The translations under genes and the position numbers were made by a program. From NCBI GenBank assembly GCA_011319805.1, contig SJRY01000234.1:558001-622000 (forward strand): a stretch of 64,000 nucleotides of DNA. The letters are read 5' to 3'. Numbering within the stretch: position 1 is the stretch's first letter; every line of letters begins with the position of its first letter. This DNA is from Macrocybe gigantea. Taxonomy: Eukaryota; Basidiomycota; Agaricomycetes; Agaricales; Callistosporiaceae. This document shows positions 36,556-59,347 of the stretch, piece by piece. The notes under the pieces were generated by a model that was not told the origin of the DNA, searched no databases, and saw nothing but the letters and a program-made list of their open reading frames with translations.

Positions 36556-36927
36556 TCAACGAAGACGCCTTGTGGAGGTGACGGTCAGGCTAAATGTGCG
36601 TGTAAAAGTAAAGGCTGTTGCCCACCTGGCCTCACGCTCACTCTCCAGAAGGGCAAGGATATCCTCCTCTCGCACAGGACCCTTGACATTACGGATAATG
36701 GTCCGTGATGTGTCGTCCATAAATTCGACGCGCACTTGTGTTACGCCACCCCGGGAACCTGTTCGTCCCAAGACCTAAATTGCACGACATCAGGATCGTC
36801 CGTCATGTCGTATGACGGTAAGATAGAAACCTTGATGACTTTGGCGAGTTTTACAGCGGTTTTTGAAGAGTCCTAATAATCTCTAAGATAATGATCATAG
36901 AGAAAGACGAATAGTTGACCATACCAT
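36556..36927 (-). CDS. RPS28: 40S ribosomal protein S28 (eS28)
   Basis: Small-subunit ribosomal protein of 68 residues near the mRNA exit channel. Four exons: exon 1 is the leader plus the ATG alone (36925-36927, followed by GTATGG), then [14 protein letters not shown], then [20 protein letters not shown] ... ESEREA, and a last tiny exon giving the C-terminal RRLR. The sequence is nearly identical to S28 across eukaryotes. Intact. Confidence 0.97.
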
Positions 36928-37116
36928 GATTTTTCAGTCAGTGTACGAGGACGACAGAGGGCTTGCGTTGATGAGGTCTAGAAAACAAGGTTTACGAAGG
37001 CGTCAATTTGGGGCTCCGCTAACAAAGCACGCGACATGCCGACGGCATTGTCATCCAAGGTACATATAACAAATGCTGCAGCGGTATATCTATGGTAGGA
37101 GTCGTTGAGAACAAGA

Positions 37117-38593
37117 TCAGTACGCTGCTGATGAATGAGTGGTAGCCGGTGTAGCAGACTCTTCCACCATCGCCTTCTTCGCTCGTCCATTGCCCCGCAG
37201 GACATTCTCTATATAGTATTCCCCAGCCTGATAGACCTGATCAGCTTTATCTGTAAAAGCAAGGCCATGAGTCCTTACCTTATAACTGCTTCTGACGAGG
37301 GGTCCACTGGCGACGTAGAGGAAGCCAAGATCCTCTGCAACAGCCTTCCACCTGTCAAATTCTGAAGGATGAACGTAGCGATCCACTTTCATATGCCGTT
37401 TGGTAGGTCGCATATATTGGCCGAATGTGACGACGTCGACGTCAATCTTCCGTAATTCTACGAACGCATCAATGGGCATTGTCAGGGTGTAGCTCCCGAA
37501 GCCGACCTTTAAGGGCGTCCATGATCTGTTCTTCATTCTCTCCGACGCCAAGCATTATACTTGTCTTCGTAACTTGTACTCCTTCCTTTTTCGCATGCTC
37601 TAGGACTTTCAAGCTCTGTCTGAAAGTCGCTCGGCGATCCCGTACGTAAGGAGTCAAGGCTTCGACGGTCTCGATATTGTGGGCATAGACATCAAGTCCC
37701 GATTTCGCAACCAAAGAGACATGTTCCAGGTTTCCAGAGAAATCGCCCGTAAGTGCCTCAACTAGTATTTGCGGAGCCCTAACAACGCGTTTAGCATATC
37801 AGACGACTAGGATTAGAGAAGGATATACTTTTGCTTGATCTTTCGGATGGTTTCCGCGAAATGACGAGCACCTCCGTCCGCGAGGTCTACGCGCGATAAC
37901 GTATACGTAAGGGAAACGCTGAAATGAGTGGAGTTGCCGACTGCGCACCGTCACGGTCGACGCTTGTCAAGACGATATAACCTAATCCCCAACGGCTGAT
38001 TGCTTCTGCAGTGTTTTCCGGCTCATGTGGATCCAAAGGAGGGGGTTTCCGTGACGTCTTGACGGAGCAGAATCTGCAACCCCGGGTGCAAGTGTCACCC
38101 ATTAACTGAGGAATTACCGAGAGTGTGGTAAACAGGGAGGTGTAGCAGACCTACCATGATAGTTGCCGTCGCGGTATTTCGACCGGCTGTCTCGCCGGTG
38201 TCGCTTTTGCCTCCCCAACAGTCTCCTATATTTGGACATCGGGCCTCTTCGCATACTGTATGAAGACCCAATCCCCTCAAATCCTTCTTTATCTTTTTAT
38301 ACGACTCTCCGGACGGGATACTCGTCTTGAGGAAAGAAGGAAGTCTAGGTCTAGCCCAGCGTTAAATTGAATGGCGGACCAAGATTGGATGGGAAAAAGC
38401 ACCCTTTGGTATTCCCTAGCACCACACGTTGCGACTCTCTGCGCGCAAGAAAGTCGTCGAATGACGGTCCCGCATCAAGTACCTCTGAAAATGTGTGGCT
38501 AGGAGCGGAAGGAGGGGAACTAGATAGGGTCGCTAGATGACGAGGAGAGAACGATAGTAATCGTGGTCTTGCTGAACGACACAGGGTTTGCAT
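37117..38593 (-). CDS. LIP5: lipoyl synthase, mitochondrial
   Basis: Radical-SAM enzyme inserting two sulfurs into protein-bound octanoate to form lipoate on PDH, KGDH and the glycine cleavage H protein. A Ser/Arg-rich presequence ([20 protein letters not shown]) is followed by the auxiliary cluster motif C-x4-C-x5-C ([12 protein letters not shown]), the radical-SAM motif CTRGCRFC, and the C-terminal RSSYK. About eight exons join in frame, including a split between the cluster motifs. Intact. It is divergent from CMC1 over 123 bp. Confidence 0.96.
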
Positions 38594-38716
38594 ATTGGAC
38601 GGTAACGAAGCCGTGCTTACAGTTGATAGCGGACGGGGGTCTGTATATTATGTAATCAATCGACAAACTAACTTACTCCAGCTCGTCGCTCGAGTCATCC
38701 TCTGTGCAGTCGGCAG
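38594..38716. promoter_or_regulatory. bidirectional promoter LIP5/CMC1
   Basis: 123 bp between the divergent start codons of two mitochondrial genes, one iron-sulfur enzyme and one copper/cytochrome oxidase assembly factor. Confidence 0.5.
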
Positions 38717-39095
38717 ATGAATGCCCTCTCAAGAAGAGAGGAAGAAACGCTTCTCAAGACTACAAAAGCGAGGGCATTGAAAGAATGTGATCCCCTTGTT
38801 AGAGGTGACCTTTACCACTGTGAATGAATAGAAATCATAGCTGACCTTGCAATCTAGAGTTCGCAGACTGCATGAACGGCAGAACCATCTCTGTTGCGTG
38901 GGCCTGCAAAGCACAACTCAAAAAAGTGCAGGAGTGCATGCTTCAATAGTGAGTGCCAGACTTTGTGTCTCCATTTTGTGCACTCAACAAAAGGATTTCA
39001 GCACTGGCCCGGAACCTATGGAAACTGTTCGAGCGGAATACCTTCGGCTGCGTAACCAACAAAATCAGCCCAATTCTTCGGAACCAAGAATGTGA
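38717..39095 (+). CDS. CMC1: COX assembly mitochondrial protein CMC1
   Basis: Small twin Cx9C protein of the intermembrane space, imported by Mia40, that helps cytochrome oxidase assembly. It starts MNALSRREEETLLKTTKARA. The two motifs are CDPLVREFADC and CKAQLKKVQEC, each with nine residues between the cysteines, formed across intron 1. The tail includes GPEPMETVRAEYLRLRNQ. Three exons, two ordinary introns, intact, about 90 residues. Confidence 0.9.
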
Positions 39096-39205
39096 TAGCT
39101 TAGAACAATGGAAAGCGCTGAAAATATTTTTTCATAATTATACACCCTAATCAGCTACATGACCTCTAAAATGTCTCATCATCTTTTTCCATTCACGGCT
39201 ATCCA

Positions 39206-40246
39206 CTAAGTCTTCGCTCCCATGATAGATGTAATGAGACTGGAAGGCAGATTTCAATTGTAAAAGTGTTGCTTAAAGAAATGCAGAACACATACCCAAA
39301 GATGCCTAGTAATCCCTCACTGACGCTGACGACCTCTGCGCCGGTTGCTGGAATCCATATGTCAAGGAAATCCATGGTGAGCTGACGTCTAGTCGCTGAA
39401 GACAACCTGGGCGTGGATGAGAAGATAGTTTGTGTTTTGTGACTCAAACAACGCACTCTTTAATGGTACGCAATCTTGTCTCCCGTTCAGTTTCTTTTCC
39501 TAGATCTGATTCTTTCCAAGAAGCAGTTTGGAGTCTTCTAGCCTCCATTCTGAGTCTGATCGTCTGTCACAAAGTGGTTATTATCGGAATCGGACTGCAA
39601 AAAGTCAGACAATGCCTTGAGAACTCCATGGACTATGCTGAACAGGATTCCGGCAAGCCAGAATCGATTGGACGTCTTGGCCACCTTTTTGGCTGTATCT
39701 GGACTCAGGTTTATGAATTTGATTGTTTGTGCCTGCAACCCAGTCCGCGTGCATGAAATTTGCGAGGATATACGGTACTTACCCACACAAGGGCATCAAA
39801 AGACAAAAAGCCAAAATACCCCAGTTGCCTTCCAATAGCGGTTATCTGCTCGGCGGCGGGACCAGGTGCAGTAGTCGCGCGTAGCGCAGCTTGCAGATGC
39901 TCAACAGGTTTGCCAAGGCGGAGTACTAGCAGTCAATAAGGTCACAGTGTCGCCTTTTTACAAGAAGCATTGCAACTTACGTTTCCGTGCTGTCCCGATG
40001 TGGGCTTTGAGCGCGGACCACCGCACGGCATCCTCTTTGCGTTCGCTGACGATGAGATACCAGGCGAGAAAGCGGGCTAGGTATTGCACGGCGCGATAAG
40101 TCTAGGTCGCGTAGATACATATTATAGCATAGTGGGATAAATCGTGTCTACGAACTCACTTTGTCCCGACCTAATGTCGTCGATCCGAATTTCAAGGTGT
40201 TGGACACGAGCGGATGAAGAACAACTTGTGAAGCTATAGTGGCCAT
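39206..40246 (-). CDS. PEX11: peroxisomal membrane protein PEX11
   Basis: Peroxisomal membrane-elongation and division factor. It starts MATIASQVVLHPLVSNTLKF. Typical blocks: KTYRAVQYLARFLAWYLIVS, a mid-region amphipathic segment, QTIKFINLSPDTAKKVAKTS, NRFWLAGILFSIVHGVLKAL, and the C-terminal DFLDIWIPATGAEVVSVSEG with GLLGIFG. About seven exons; the joins around the acidic linker (KETERETRLRTIKE) were chosen by frame and branch point. Intact. Confidence 0.9.
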
Positions 40247-40784
40247 TGGAAGTCTTGTGTGCACTCGACTCCAAAAGTAAGTAACTTGGGCAGACTAATG
40301 TATGCCTAAAGCTCCCACGTGATTTACCCCGGACCGAAACACTCTGAAGCAAACCTACCCGTCAGCCGGAGACTATAATAAGGCGCGCTTGCACCTTCAA
40401 GGACTAGGCGCAACGAGAGATGTGGTCCCTGAGGCAGCGAAATACCAATCTTCAAGACGCTTGCCGCATCGGAAGAGTGTCCTTGGTTTTCCGCGGTCCC
40501 CGTAACACTGGCACATATCTAGGGACGCCATGTCGAGCGATTTTAGGCAAAGCATAGAACATCAGCAACAGTTTTTCGCTATGAACGCGAATTCTGCGTA
40601 TGGGGAGGCGACCGGCGCGCTCTCCTCGAACTCGGATACGGCGACTATCACAACAGCGAATGCATGGCGGGAAAACTCGGACGGAAATTTCCGCAAGCTT
40701 AAACGCGTTGCCCGCTGCAAGACGTAGCAAGTAACCGGCTCCAGTAGCCTAACTTTTGAATCCGCGATCTCCCAATACTAAAGC
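40247..40784. other. intergenic: PEX11 and fumarase promoters
   Basis: 538 bp between divergent genes. It contains one short open frame (40530-40727) listed separately, and no other coding signal or repeat. Confidence 0.5.
40530..40727 (+). CDS. short ORF of unknown status
   Basis: 65 codons with a reasonable start context (acgccATGtc), Asn/Ser/Thr-rich in the middle and basic at the end (KLKRVARCKT). It lies in the fumarase upstream region, so it could be a uORF-like element, a small gene or chance. I recognise no family. Confidence 0.2.
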   Translation: MSSDFRQSIEHQQQFFAMNANSAYGEATGALSSNSDTATITTANAWRENSDGNFRKLKRVARCKT

Positions 40785-42916
40785 ATGCTCGTCCGTTGCG
40801 CACCATTGAGAGTAAATCACATTTCTTGCCCCTCATCATGCATACTCACGTGATTCTCTGATAAGCCCATTACATACCCTGGACGATCTGCGAGGTTGTT
40901 CTCTACCTCAGTCAGATTAATGGTGCGTCCTCTGGATTGTCGAGTCGCGGTGTTCTCATCAGTGGTACGAACCAGTCAAATCAACAATACCGCACGGAGA
41001 GGGATACTTTTGGCGAATTGCGAGTTCCGGCTGACCGGTACTGGGGTGCTCAAACGCAACGGTACGCCCGTTCACCCTGTTTGGACTTGCAATCTGCTCA
41101 TAGCGCCGTCCTAGGTCGCTACAAAATTTTGACATTGGCGGCCCTGCGGAGCGCCTGCCTCCGTCCTTGATCAAGGCCTTTGGTGTCGTCAAGAAGGCGG
41201 CTTCGATCGTGAACGTGACATATGGTCTCGATCCGAAGATTGGTGAGGCTATCCAGAAGGCTGCAGACGATGTGAGTTGCATTACAATGTCTGCGCGTTC
41301 TGAGTGCAGAGTAATGCTCTTATGCGCAGGTCATCTCGGGCAAACTCTTGGACCATTTTCCTCTGGTGGTTTTCCAGACAGGTAGCGGTACACAGAGCAA
41401 TATGAACGCGAACGAGGTTAGCATGAGGAATTTTGCTAAGCTGGACAGCATAGAAATTTCATCTTTAATGCCAAGGTCATCTCCAATCGAGCCATTGAGC
41501 TGCTTGGAGGAGAACTCGGCTCTAAGAAGCCGGTGCACCCAAACGATCACGTCAACATGAGCCAAAGCAGCAATGATACGTGAGCTGCGACAAGCCGTGG
41601 TTTTGGGGCAACTCTGATCTTGCGATAGTTTCCCGACAGTAATGCATGTTGCGGCCGTGACGGAGATCCATGATTCTTTGCTGCCCGCGTTGAAAGAGCT
41701 TTACGAGGCCTTGGACGCGAAATCGAAAGAGTTTGGTCACATTATCAAAATCGGACGAACGCACTTGCAGGCAACTAGATTTGTTTGCTTCGCAGGATTG
41801 TTATGGCTAAAAGGGCACTCTTGCAGGATGCTACGCCCCTGACTCTCGGACAAGAATTCAGCGGTTACGCTCAGCAAATCAAAAATGGTATCGAGCGTGT
41901 CCAATCCGTTTTGCCAAGATTGAGCTTGCTCGCGCAAGGCGGTACTGCTGTCGGAACGGTAACATTCGAGCTTTTCATTTTTGGTTTACGTTTGGGCACA
42001 GATCGCACATTCTTATAGGGTCTCAACACTCACAAGGGCTTTGACGTCAAAATTGCGGAGCAGATTTCCAAGCTTACTGGTCTAGAATTCAAGACGGCTC
42101 CTAACAAGGCATACGACTTTGCATTTGCAGGGGGCATGAGGCTGACGTGTTTGTCTAGTTCGAGGCGCTGGCCGCTCACGATGCGCTTGTGGAGACCCAT
42201 GGCGCGCTGAACGTGGTTGCCTGCTCGCTGATGAAGATCGCTAACGACATTCGATACCTCGGTTCGGGACCTCGATGTGGGCTGGGTGAACTGAGCCTAC
42301 CGGAGAACGAGCCTGGGAGTAGCATTATGCCCGGCAAGGTGAATCCGACACAGTGTGAAGCAATGACGATGCTGGCGGCGCAGGTCATGGGTAACCAGAC
42401 GACCGTGAGCATCGCAGGGTCAAATGGGCAATTCGAGGTAGACGTTTTGCTGTGGTGATGCGAGGATGATTCTGACGCCTTGGGAACAGTTGAATGTGTT
42501 CAAACCGGTCATCATCAAGAACGTGTTGCAAAGTATTCGATTGTTATCTGATGGTGAATATGAGTTTCCATTTTGAGACGGAGGCTAAATAGTGGGACGT
42601 TGTGAACCAGGGAGCCGGTCATTCACGAAGAACTGTGTAGCGGGGATTCAAGCGAACGAGAAACGGATAAACTCGTTGCTGAACGAGTCGCTGATGCTTG
42701 CGACGATTCTGAACAGCCATCTGGGATACGACAGTGAGTGGGCCCGGCAGTATCGCGTTTCATGGAAGTTTACGTCATATGTGCAGACGTGGCCAAGTGC
42801 GCAAAGAAGGCACACAAGAGGGGACGACGCTGAAGGAAGCGACTGTCGCGCTAGGATTCCTGACGGCTGAGGAATTTGACGAGAAAGTTCGACCAGAGTT
42901 GATGATTCACCCGTGA
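40785..42916 (+). CDS. FUM1: fumarate hydratase (class II), mitochondrial
   Basis: Converts fumarate to malate in the TCA cycle; homotetramer. The proposed first exon (MLVRCAPLR, 40785-40811) joins over a 54-nt intron to [19 protein letters not shown], an Arg/Ser-rich presequence; a second intron after that Met leads to [20 protein letters not shown]. Catalytic blocks: [26 protein letters not shown], and the signature [11 protein letters not shown]. Two introns are GC-AG (41771-41826 and 42109-42158). One base is missing near 42821 (GAGGGGACG, expected one more G) before [12 protein letters not shown]. The internal ATG at 40920-40922 could start a cytosolic form. Confidence 0.95.
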
Positions 42917-43060
42917 GGTAGCATAGGCGTAGTAGATTGCCAAATATAGTCAACGAGTGGTCGACTAGGCAAAACGAGCAAAAATTAAAAAAAAAATTGT
43001 GAATCAAATGCTGAGCTGTGCTTGACAGCCTCAAACCAACCTTCCTTTCGTTCCTCGACC

Positions 43061-48526
<5,466 letters not shown>

Positions 48527-48896
48527 CTAATAGATGTTGTACATGTATCAGTATCGTTACTTGCTCTTGTACTTAGTATGTAGAACAGCCCTAATGATGT
48601 CCTCTCTGAAGAACGTGGGAAGAAAATCCAAATCGGAGTGGAAAGAGTCATTTTCAGCCTCAGCGGGCTTTGTCCCCTTGTCCTGCCTATGTGTTGCTAC
48701 CACACATCTCATGCCCTCAGAGGTTCTCGCTTCATATCAGATACTGCGCAGAAGATACCTCTGTAATTGCATCGTCCGATACGGCATTACCCGCATAAAC
48801 AAACACTTCGTCACGTCCGTTGCTGTTCCTGAGTGAGGTCAACGAAGTGGTTACAACCAGAAGGAACCGCGTCGATCCATCCTTGGACTATCGGTG
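48527..48896. other. intergenic: INO80 3' flank and DHX29-type promoter
   Basis: 370 bp between two tandem rightward genes. A 100-codon open frame (48534-48836) begins 8 nt after the INO80 stop but lacks family likeness, and I regard it as 3' UTR. No other feature seen. Confidence 0.5.
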
Positions 48897-54412
<5,516 letters not shown>

Positions 54413-54949
54413 ACAGATATATAACCATGCTTTATTTCTCCTCGAAACACTGTCTACGATGTGGCTGTCAGAGTCCATTGTCCTTTGCGCGTGCAAGCCG
54501 CAGCCTAGTCCAACCAAACGTAGTGCTGGAACAGACACGTGCCTCTATTGAAGTTTGGCACAACCCCGGTCCCACAGTCACCAGCAGATTCCGATTCACC
54601 CGGCACCGCGCATAATCTCAAGGCAATTGCGGGAAGTCCGTGTTGAGATGCCAGCAGTTCAGGCGTCACACGTTTTTCAATTCTGCCGATATAAGCGTTG
54701 CAGAATAAGGCACATTCGTTTATAATTTCGAAGAGAGCCGAAGCCCGGCTGTCTAAGGCCGTATTTATATCGCATGCTGACTTGCCGTGTTCGCGTTCGC
54801 GGAATGAGTTCAGTTGGGCAGCCTTTGATTTGAAGTAATATGGGAGGTGCTCTGGGTCACACAAGGTAGGCACATATTGGGTTTGTCGACGGAACGATAC
54901 AATGGCATGGCCCAATAGAGACCATGTTATACAAGCAACAGACAATCAT
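54413..54949. other. region between convergent DHX29-type and RPL22 genes
   Basis: 537 bp holding both 3' ends. A 146-codon leftward open frame (54505-54945) exists but starts with TTG, has no internal ATG and matches nothing I know. Otherwise no feature. Confidence 0.5.
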
Positions 54950-55556
54950 CTAGTCAGCATCTTCCTCATCGCCAGCAGCACTAAAATCAAGTTGGCATAT
55001 GACATACGACAAGATGAAGAGAGGACATACGCGATGTTGTAGAAGCGAAGTTGGTAGTGATCTTTCGAGGAAGCGACAACCCTGTTTACAAGTCCGATAA
55101 GTCGAACAATGATGAGACATCGAAAGACTAAAAACTGACCGAATCCAGTCGCGAAGGCTGTTCTTTTTGAGGAACTTTTTGGTAAGATATTTGAGATATC
55201 TTTTCGAGAAGGGGACGTTTGCAGTGACGGTGATCTTCGTGTTACCTAGGACGAATGAGCATATGTACAGTTAATATGCAGGACTATCGAAGAAGGAAAA
55301 GAACTGACCGTCCCGCGCGACCTTAACGTTGTCTCCCAGTTGACCCGCTTTTCCGTCTACCTTGATGCGGTCATGAAGAAATTTCTCGAAATCTGCACCG
55401 TCAAAGACGCCATCGGAAGCAGGCTTAGAGTAGTCGATGACGAATTTGTGCTTTGCAGCACCGGATTTTCCTGCAGCGGCCTTGGGCTAAGAGAGACCCG
55501 GCATAAGCCTACTGAGAAGGTAACTCAGCAAAGCGGTACCAGGCGAGACTGACCAT
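54950..55556 (-). CDS. RPL22: 60S ribosomal protein L22 (eL22)
   Basis: Large-subunit ribosomal protein. The ATG (55554-55556) is the end of exon 1, followed directly by GTCAGT; exon 2 gives [20 protein letters not shown] and [20 protein letters not shown]. Later exons give [40 protein letters not shown] and the acidic tail [10 protein letters not shown]. Five exons, intact, about 120 residues. It diverges from CBF5 across 175 bp. Confidence 0.95.
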
Positions 55557-55731
55557 GGTCAAAGGTGAGTTTTGAGCTTGACGTTGATGGAAGAAAAACA
55601 CGCAGTTTGAATTTGATTTCCTTTTATCTGTGTACTGTATAGCACTGCCATATCAGGCAATTCCATCCGGCAAATCCCGGATTCCCTGCACTTACTAAAA
55701 AAAAAATTGTTGGTCGCGCTCGACATCGACA
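55557..55731. promoter_or_regulatory. bidirectional promoter RPL22/CBF5
   Basis: 175 bp between a ribosomal protein gene and the H/ACA pseudouridine synthase gene, two growth-regulated genes that plausibly share control. An A9 tract (about 55698-55706) is present. Confidence 0.5.
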
Positions 55732-57549
55732 ATGGCCTCGTTGACTCGAGAACAGGTCGCCTCTGCACAGTTGGAAGGCGATTTCTCCATCAAGTCAGAA
55801 TCTACTGCTCCAAAACTCGACACCTCGCAATGGCCACTCCTCCTGAGAAATTACGACAAACTGCTTGTCCGTTCAAGTCATTTCACGCCAATTCCTTCGG
55901 GCTGCAGTCCTCTCAAACGTGACATAACCAGTTATATCAAGTACGTTGGTCGACATCGCTATGTCATTTCAGGACTTAGCTTTCTCAGGTCCGGCGTCAT
56001 TAATCTTGACAAACCTTCAAATCCCTCCTCACATGAAGTTGTTGCATGGCTGAGGCGGATATTGCGAGTTGAGAAAACGGGTCACAGTGGTACTCTTGAC
56101 CCGAAAGTAACTGGATGCTTGATCGTGTGCATTGACCGTGCAACCCGACTTGTGAAGTCGCAACAAGGAGCTGGTGCTTGATTCGCAACATCACATTCCG
56201 TTTTCACGCTCACCATGTATATGCAGGAAAGGAATACGTCTGCGTCTTGAGACTTCATGCGGGACTGCCAAATCCCGCTGCCTTGCCTCGCACTTTACAA
56301 ACCCTTACTGGAGCTCTATTCCAGCGCCCACCGTTGATTTCCGCTGTTAAGAGGCAACTACGAATCAGAACAATACACGAGTCCAAACTTCTTGAATTCG
56401 ATGACAAGCGCAACTTGGCCGTATTTTGGGTCTCTTGTGAAGCAGGGACATATATTCGAACGCTTTGCGTTCATCTCGGTCTTCTTTTGGGTGTCGGAGG
56501 TCATATGCAAGAGTTGCGGAGGGTGAGAAGTGGTGCCATGTCGGAGAACGACGACATTGTCACTATGCATGACGTGATGGATGCCCAATGGCTCTACGAT
56601 AATACTCGTGATGGTGAGTTTTCTTACATACGTTCGTTTTTCGGTATGTTTACATTTCATACAGAATCGTACCTCCGCCGCGTTGTCCGGCCTTTAGAAT
56701 GTCTGTTGGTGGGCTACAAGCGCATAGTCGTCAAAGACAGTGCTGTCAATGCTGTCTGTTATGGCGCGAAGCTTATGATTCCGGGTCTGCTGCGTTACGA
56801 AGCGGACATTGGTGTGAACGAGGAGGTGGTCCTCATGACAACAAAAGGTGCGACATGACCGCGTCGTTGCACGAATTGTCTTTCACGCGGCTTTTAATTT
56901 TTTTTTCGTTCAGGCGAAGCAATTGCTCTTGCCATTTCTCAAATGTCGACGGTTGAACTTGCAACATGCGACCATGGTGTTGTTGCCAAGGTCAAGAGGT
57001 GTATAATGGAACGCGATACATATCCCCGGCGTTGGGGCTTGGGACCGGTGGCTTTGCAGAAGAAGAAAATGGTGAAGGAAGGCAAGCTTGGCAAGCATGG
57101 TGAAAAGATCGAGGGGGTGACACCAGCTGAATGGTCCCGTGACTATGTGGATTATAACCGAGAACAGGTTTGAATCTTTTGGTCATTTTCATTATGTCGT
57201 GTGGCTTATTCTGGCATGGTACCTACAGCAACAGCCCGTCGCCGGCCCATCTACTCAACCAGAGAAACCCACAGCTGCACTTGAAGCAAGTTCGCCGAAG
57301 AAGGAAGAGAAAGATAAGGAAAAGAAACGAAAGCGTAAATCCGCAACGGCGGACTCGGATGTCCCTATGGCATCTGTAGAAGACGAGATCGATAAAGCGG
57401 AGGATAAGGAAGAGAAGAAGAAACGCAAGAAGGAGAAGAAAGAAGCTGAAGCGATCGCAGTGGATGCTGACGCCGCCGAGGAAGCACGACGTGAGAAGAA
57501 AAAACACAAGAAGGAAAAGAAAGCGAGGGAATCACTTGGCGGGGACTAA
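55732..57549 (+). CDS. CBF5: H/ACA snoRNP pseudouridine synthase CBF5 (dyskerin)
   Basis: Nucleolar enzyme converting uridine to pseudouridine in rRNA and snRNA, guided by H/ACA RNAs. It starts [20 protein letters not shown]. The TruB catalytic motif is [11 protein letters not shown] with the active Asp; other blocks are [39 protein letters not shown] and [20 protein letters not shown]. The PUA domain includes [20 protein letters not shown]. The tail is a long Lys/Glu KKE/KKR repeat typical of the family. Six exons join in frame, intact. Confidence 0.97.
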
Positions 57550-57726
57550 GTTCATATTTGCATTTCGTTGTATCTCTGCACCATTTATTCTGTCTTCGTT
57601 ATTTCGCTGGTTTACGGTGACTTCAGAGTCAGGAAGGTATATTTGCATTAAGAAGCAACAGGTATATAAAACGTAAGGTCGACATCAACCATTCAGATGA
57701 AAAAAAAGTAAAGTAGGGTATGTCAT

Positions 57727-59340
57727 CTAGACAAGTCCGATCTCATGAAATAAAAGAATGAGAAGTGCATAGGGACTGATCCTGTCCATTGTCCGATCGA
57801 CACCTTTCCTCATATTACAGCAAGGCGGCGATGGTGCGGCCACGGCCAAAGACAGCGCGGTACCAGCTATATGGACAGAGACGGCTCCATTAGAACCAGC
57901 CGTTGATTGAGGGTCATTGGTCGACGCGGCGGTTGTGCCGTTCAGTGCTTTGGCCACATTCTGGAATGCAGTGAAGTTGCGTTCTGAGTTCTCCACGGGG
58001 TTAACGGCACTGTATTGTCCTCTAAGTCATTGTTTCGAAAATAAGAAAGGCATTCACTCACAAGACCATGCCCGCGCCACAATGACTGGCTGGGGTCTTT
58101 TGTCGGCACTAAAACGACAATGAGGCGATTTAGACAATAAGAATAAACGACACTGTACTAACGTATGCCCAGATGGGAGCAGTGTCGTTGATCGTGAGAT
58201 TCCACGTTGGGAATTCGGTGGCACTGTCTGGAACAGCAATACTAGGAAGAAGGCTGTCAGAGACAAGAAAGTCACAATAACACCACAAACAGTTACAATC
58301 CAGAGTCGAAGCCAGTAACGCCATTTGCATCCAGCTTGCGACAGGGATCAGCGAACGAGGATTGTGTCACAGTGTGGTTCTTTTGATGGCTGAAAAACCC
58401 CAAGATCAGTCAGAATGTTTAGTAGTGATAAACGCAGACTCGCAATTCGAAGACAATAACATCACGGGGTTGAGCAGAGACAAAGGCTGGGTCAAACTTG
58501 AGCTGGCCCGGACCACCAACAATGACTCGGTGAACTTGTCCCTCTGCAGAAGCGGGAGTGGGGGCAGGCGAACCAGGATACGAGTTATACGTAGTCGTCC
58601 AGATCTGATCTCCCAAAGTGATGGTCTGAGTGACGGGTGTCACTTCAGGTGCAGGAGGAATTGTGTAGTCTCCATAAGCTGCAGTCGTCCAGCCCGTAAC
58701 AGCGGGTGCAGCTGAAGTGCTTGCGGCCTGATTCTTGCCAAACTCCAATGCGGCACTCTTGAAATTCGTGAAGGAGTTCGGAGCGCCATCGAGACCGCAG
58801 TTCACGGCGAACACCATACCTTGACCACAATGACTGACAGGTGTCTTTTGGCGGCAGTAAACCCAGACAGGTTGAGTCTGTACAGTACAGATGAACGATG
58901 AGAGCCGTAAGACTTAGTAACTCAGGAAGTTATTACTGACGTCGTTAACCGTGATTGTATATGTGGGGAGGTTGTCGGTCTGGTTAGCGGGGACGGGCAT
59001 ACTGAGCACCAAATGAGAATATAGGTACCAACGCAAATCGATAAAAAAAATACGCACAATCCGGAATCGAAACCACCATCTTTCAGACCACATGGATTCG
59101 CAAACGAGGACTGCGTCACTGTGTGGTTTTTTGCATGGAAATGGAAGACAACTTGATCGCCAGGTTGAGCGCTCTGAAAAGCAAGGGTCAAATCGCAGAT
59201 ATCGGAAGTTCGAATGAACATACAATGGCCTCTGGAGAGAACTGTAGTGCACCCCCAGCGCCGCCAACTTGAATGTCATGCACAGCAGCAGAAACAAAGG
59301 GCAACAGCACCAGGCCCAAGGAAAACGAACGAGAAAACAT
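57727..59340 (-). CDS. secreted two-domain cupredoxin protein
   Basis: Extracellular serine-rich protein with two blue-copper-like domains. A signal peptide (MFSRSFSLGLVLLPFVSAAV) is followed by domain 1 (QPGDQVVFHFHAKNHTVTQS, later YCRQKTPVSHCGQGM) and domain 2 (KNHTVTQSSFADPC, later YCRQKTPASHCGAGM). Each domain keeps a His plus a C...H...M loop, the usual type-1 copper ligand set, so both could bind copper. The end is Ser/Ala-rich, with a hydrophobic stretch (VSVHIAGTALSLAVAA) short of the stop that could be GPI-linked; this is uncertain. About seven exons, one GC-AG intron (58390-58443, donor GCGAGT). The function is unproven. Confidence 0.82.
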
Positions 59341-59347
59341 CGCTAGC

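Noticed and set aside
38340..38420. Possible frameshift after exon 1 of LIP5
   Set aside because: Rechecking the bases gave a normal intron joining TKG to LPSFLK in frame.
48534..48836. 100-codon open frame right after INO80
   Set aside because: No family likeness, begins 8 nt after the INO80 stop, so probably 3' UTR.
54505..54945. 146-codon leftward open frame between the helicase gene and RPL22
   Set aside because: It starts at TTG, has no in-frame ATG, and no splice link to another exon was found; kept only as a note.
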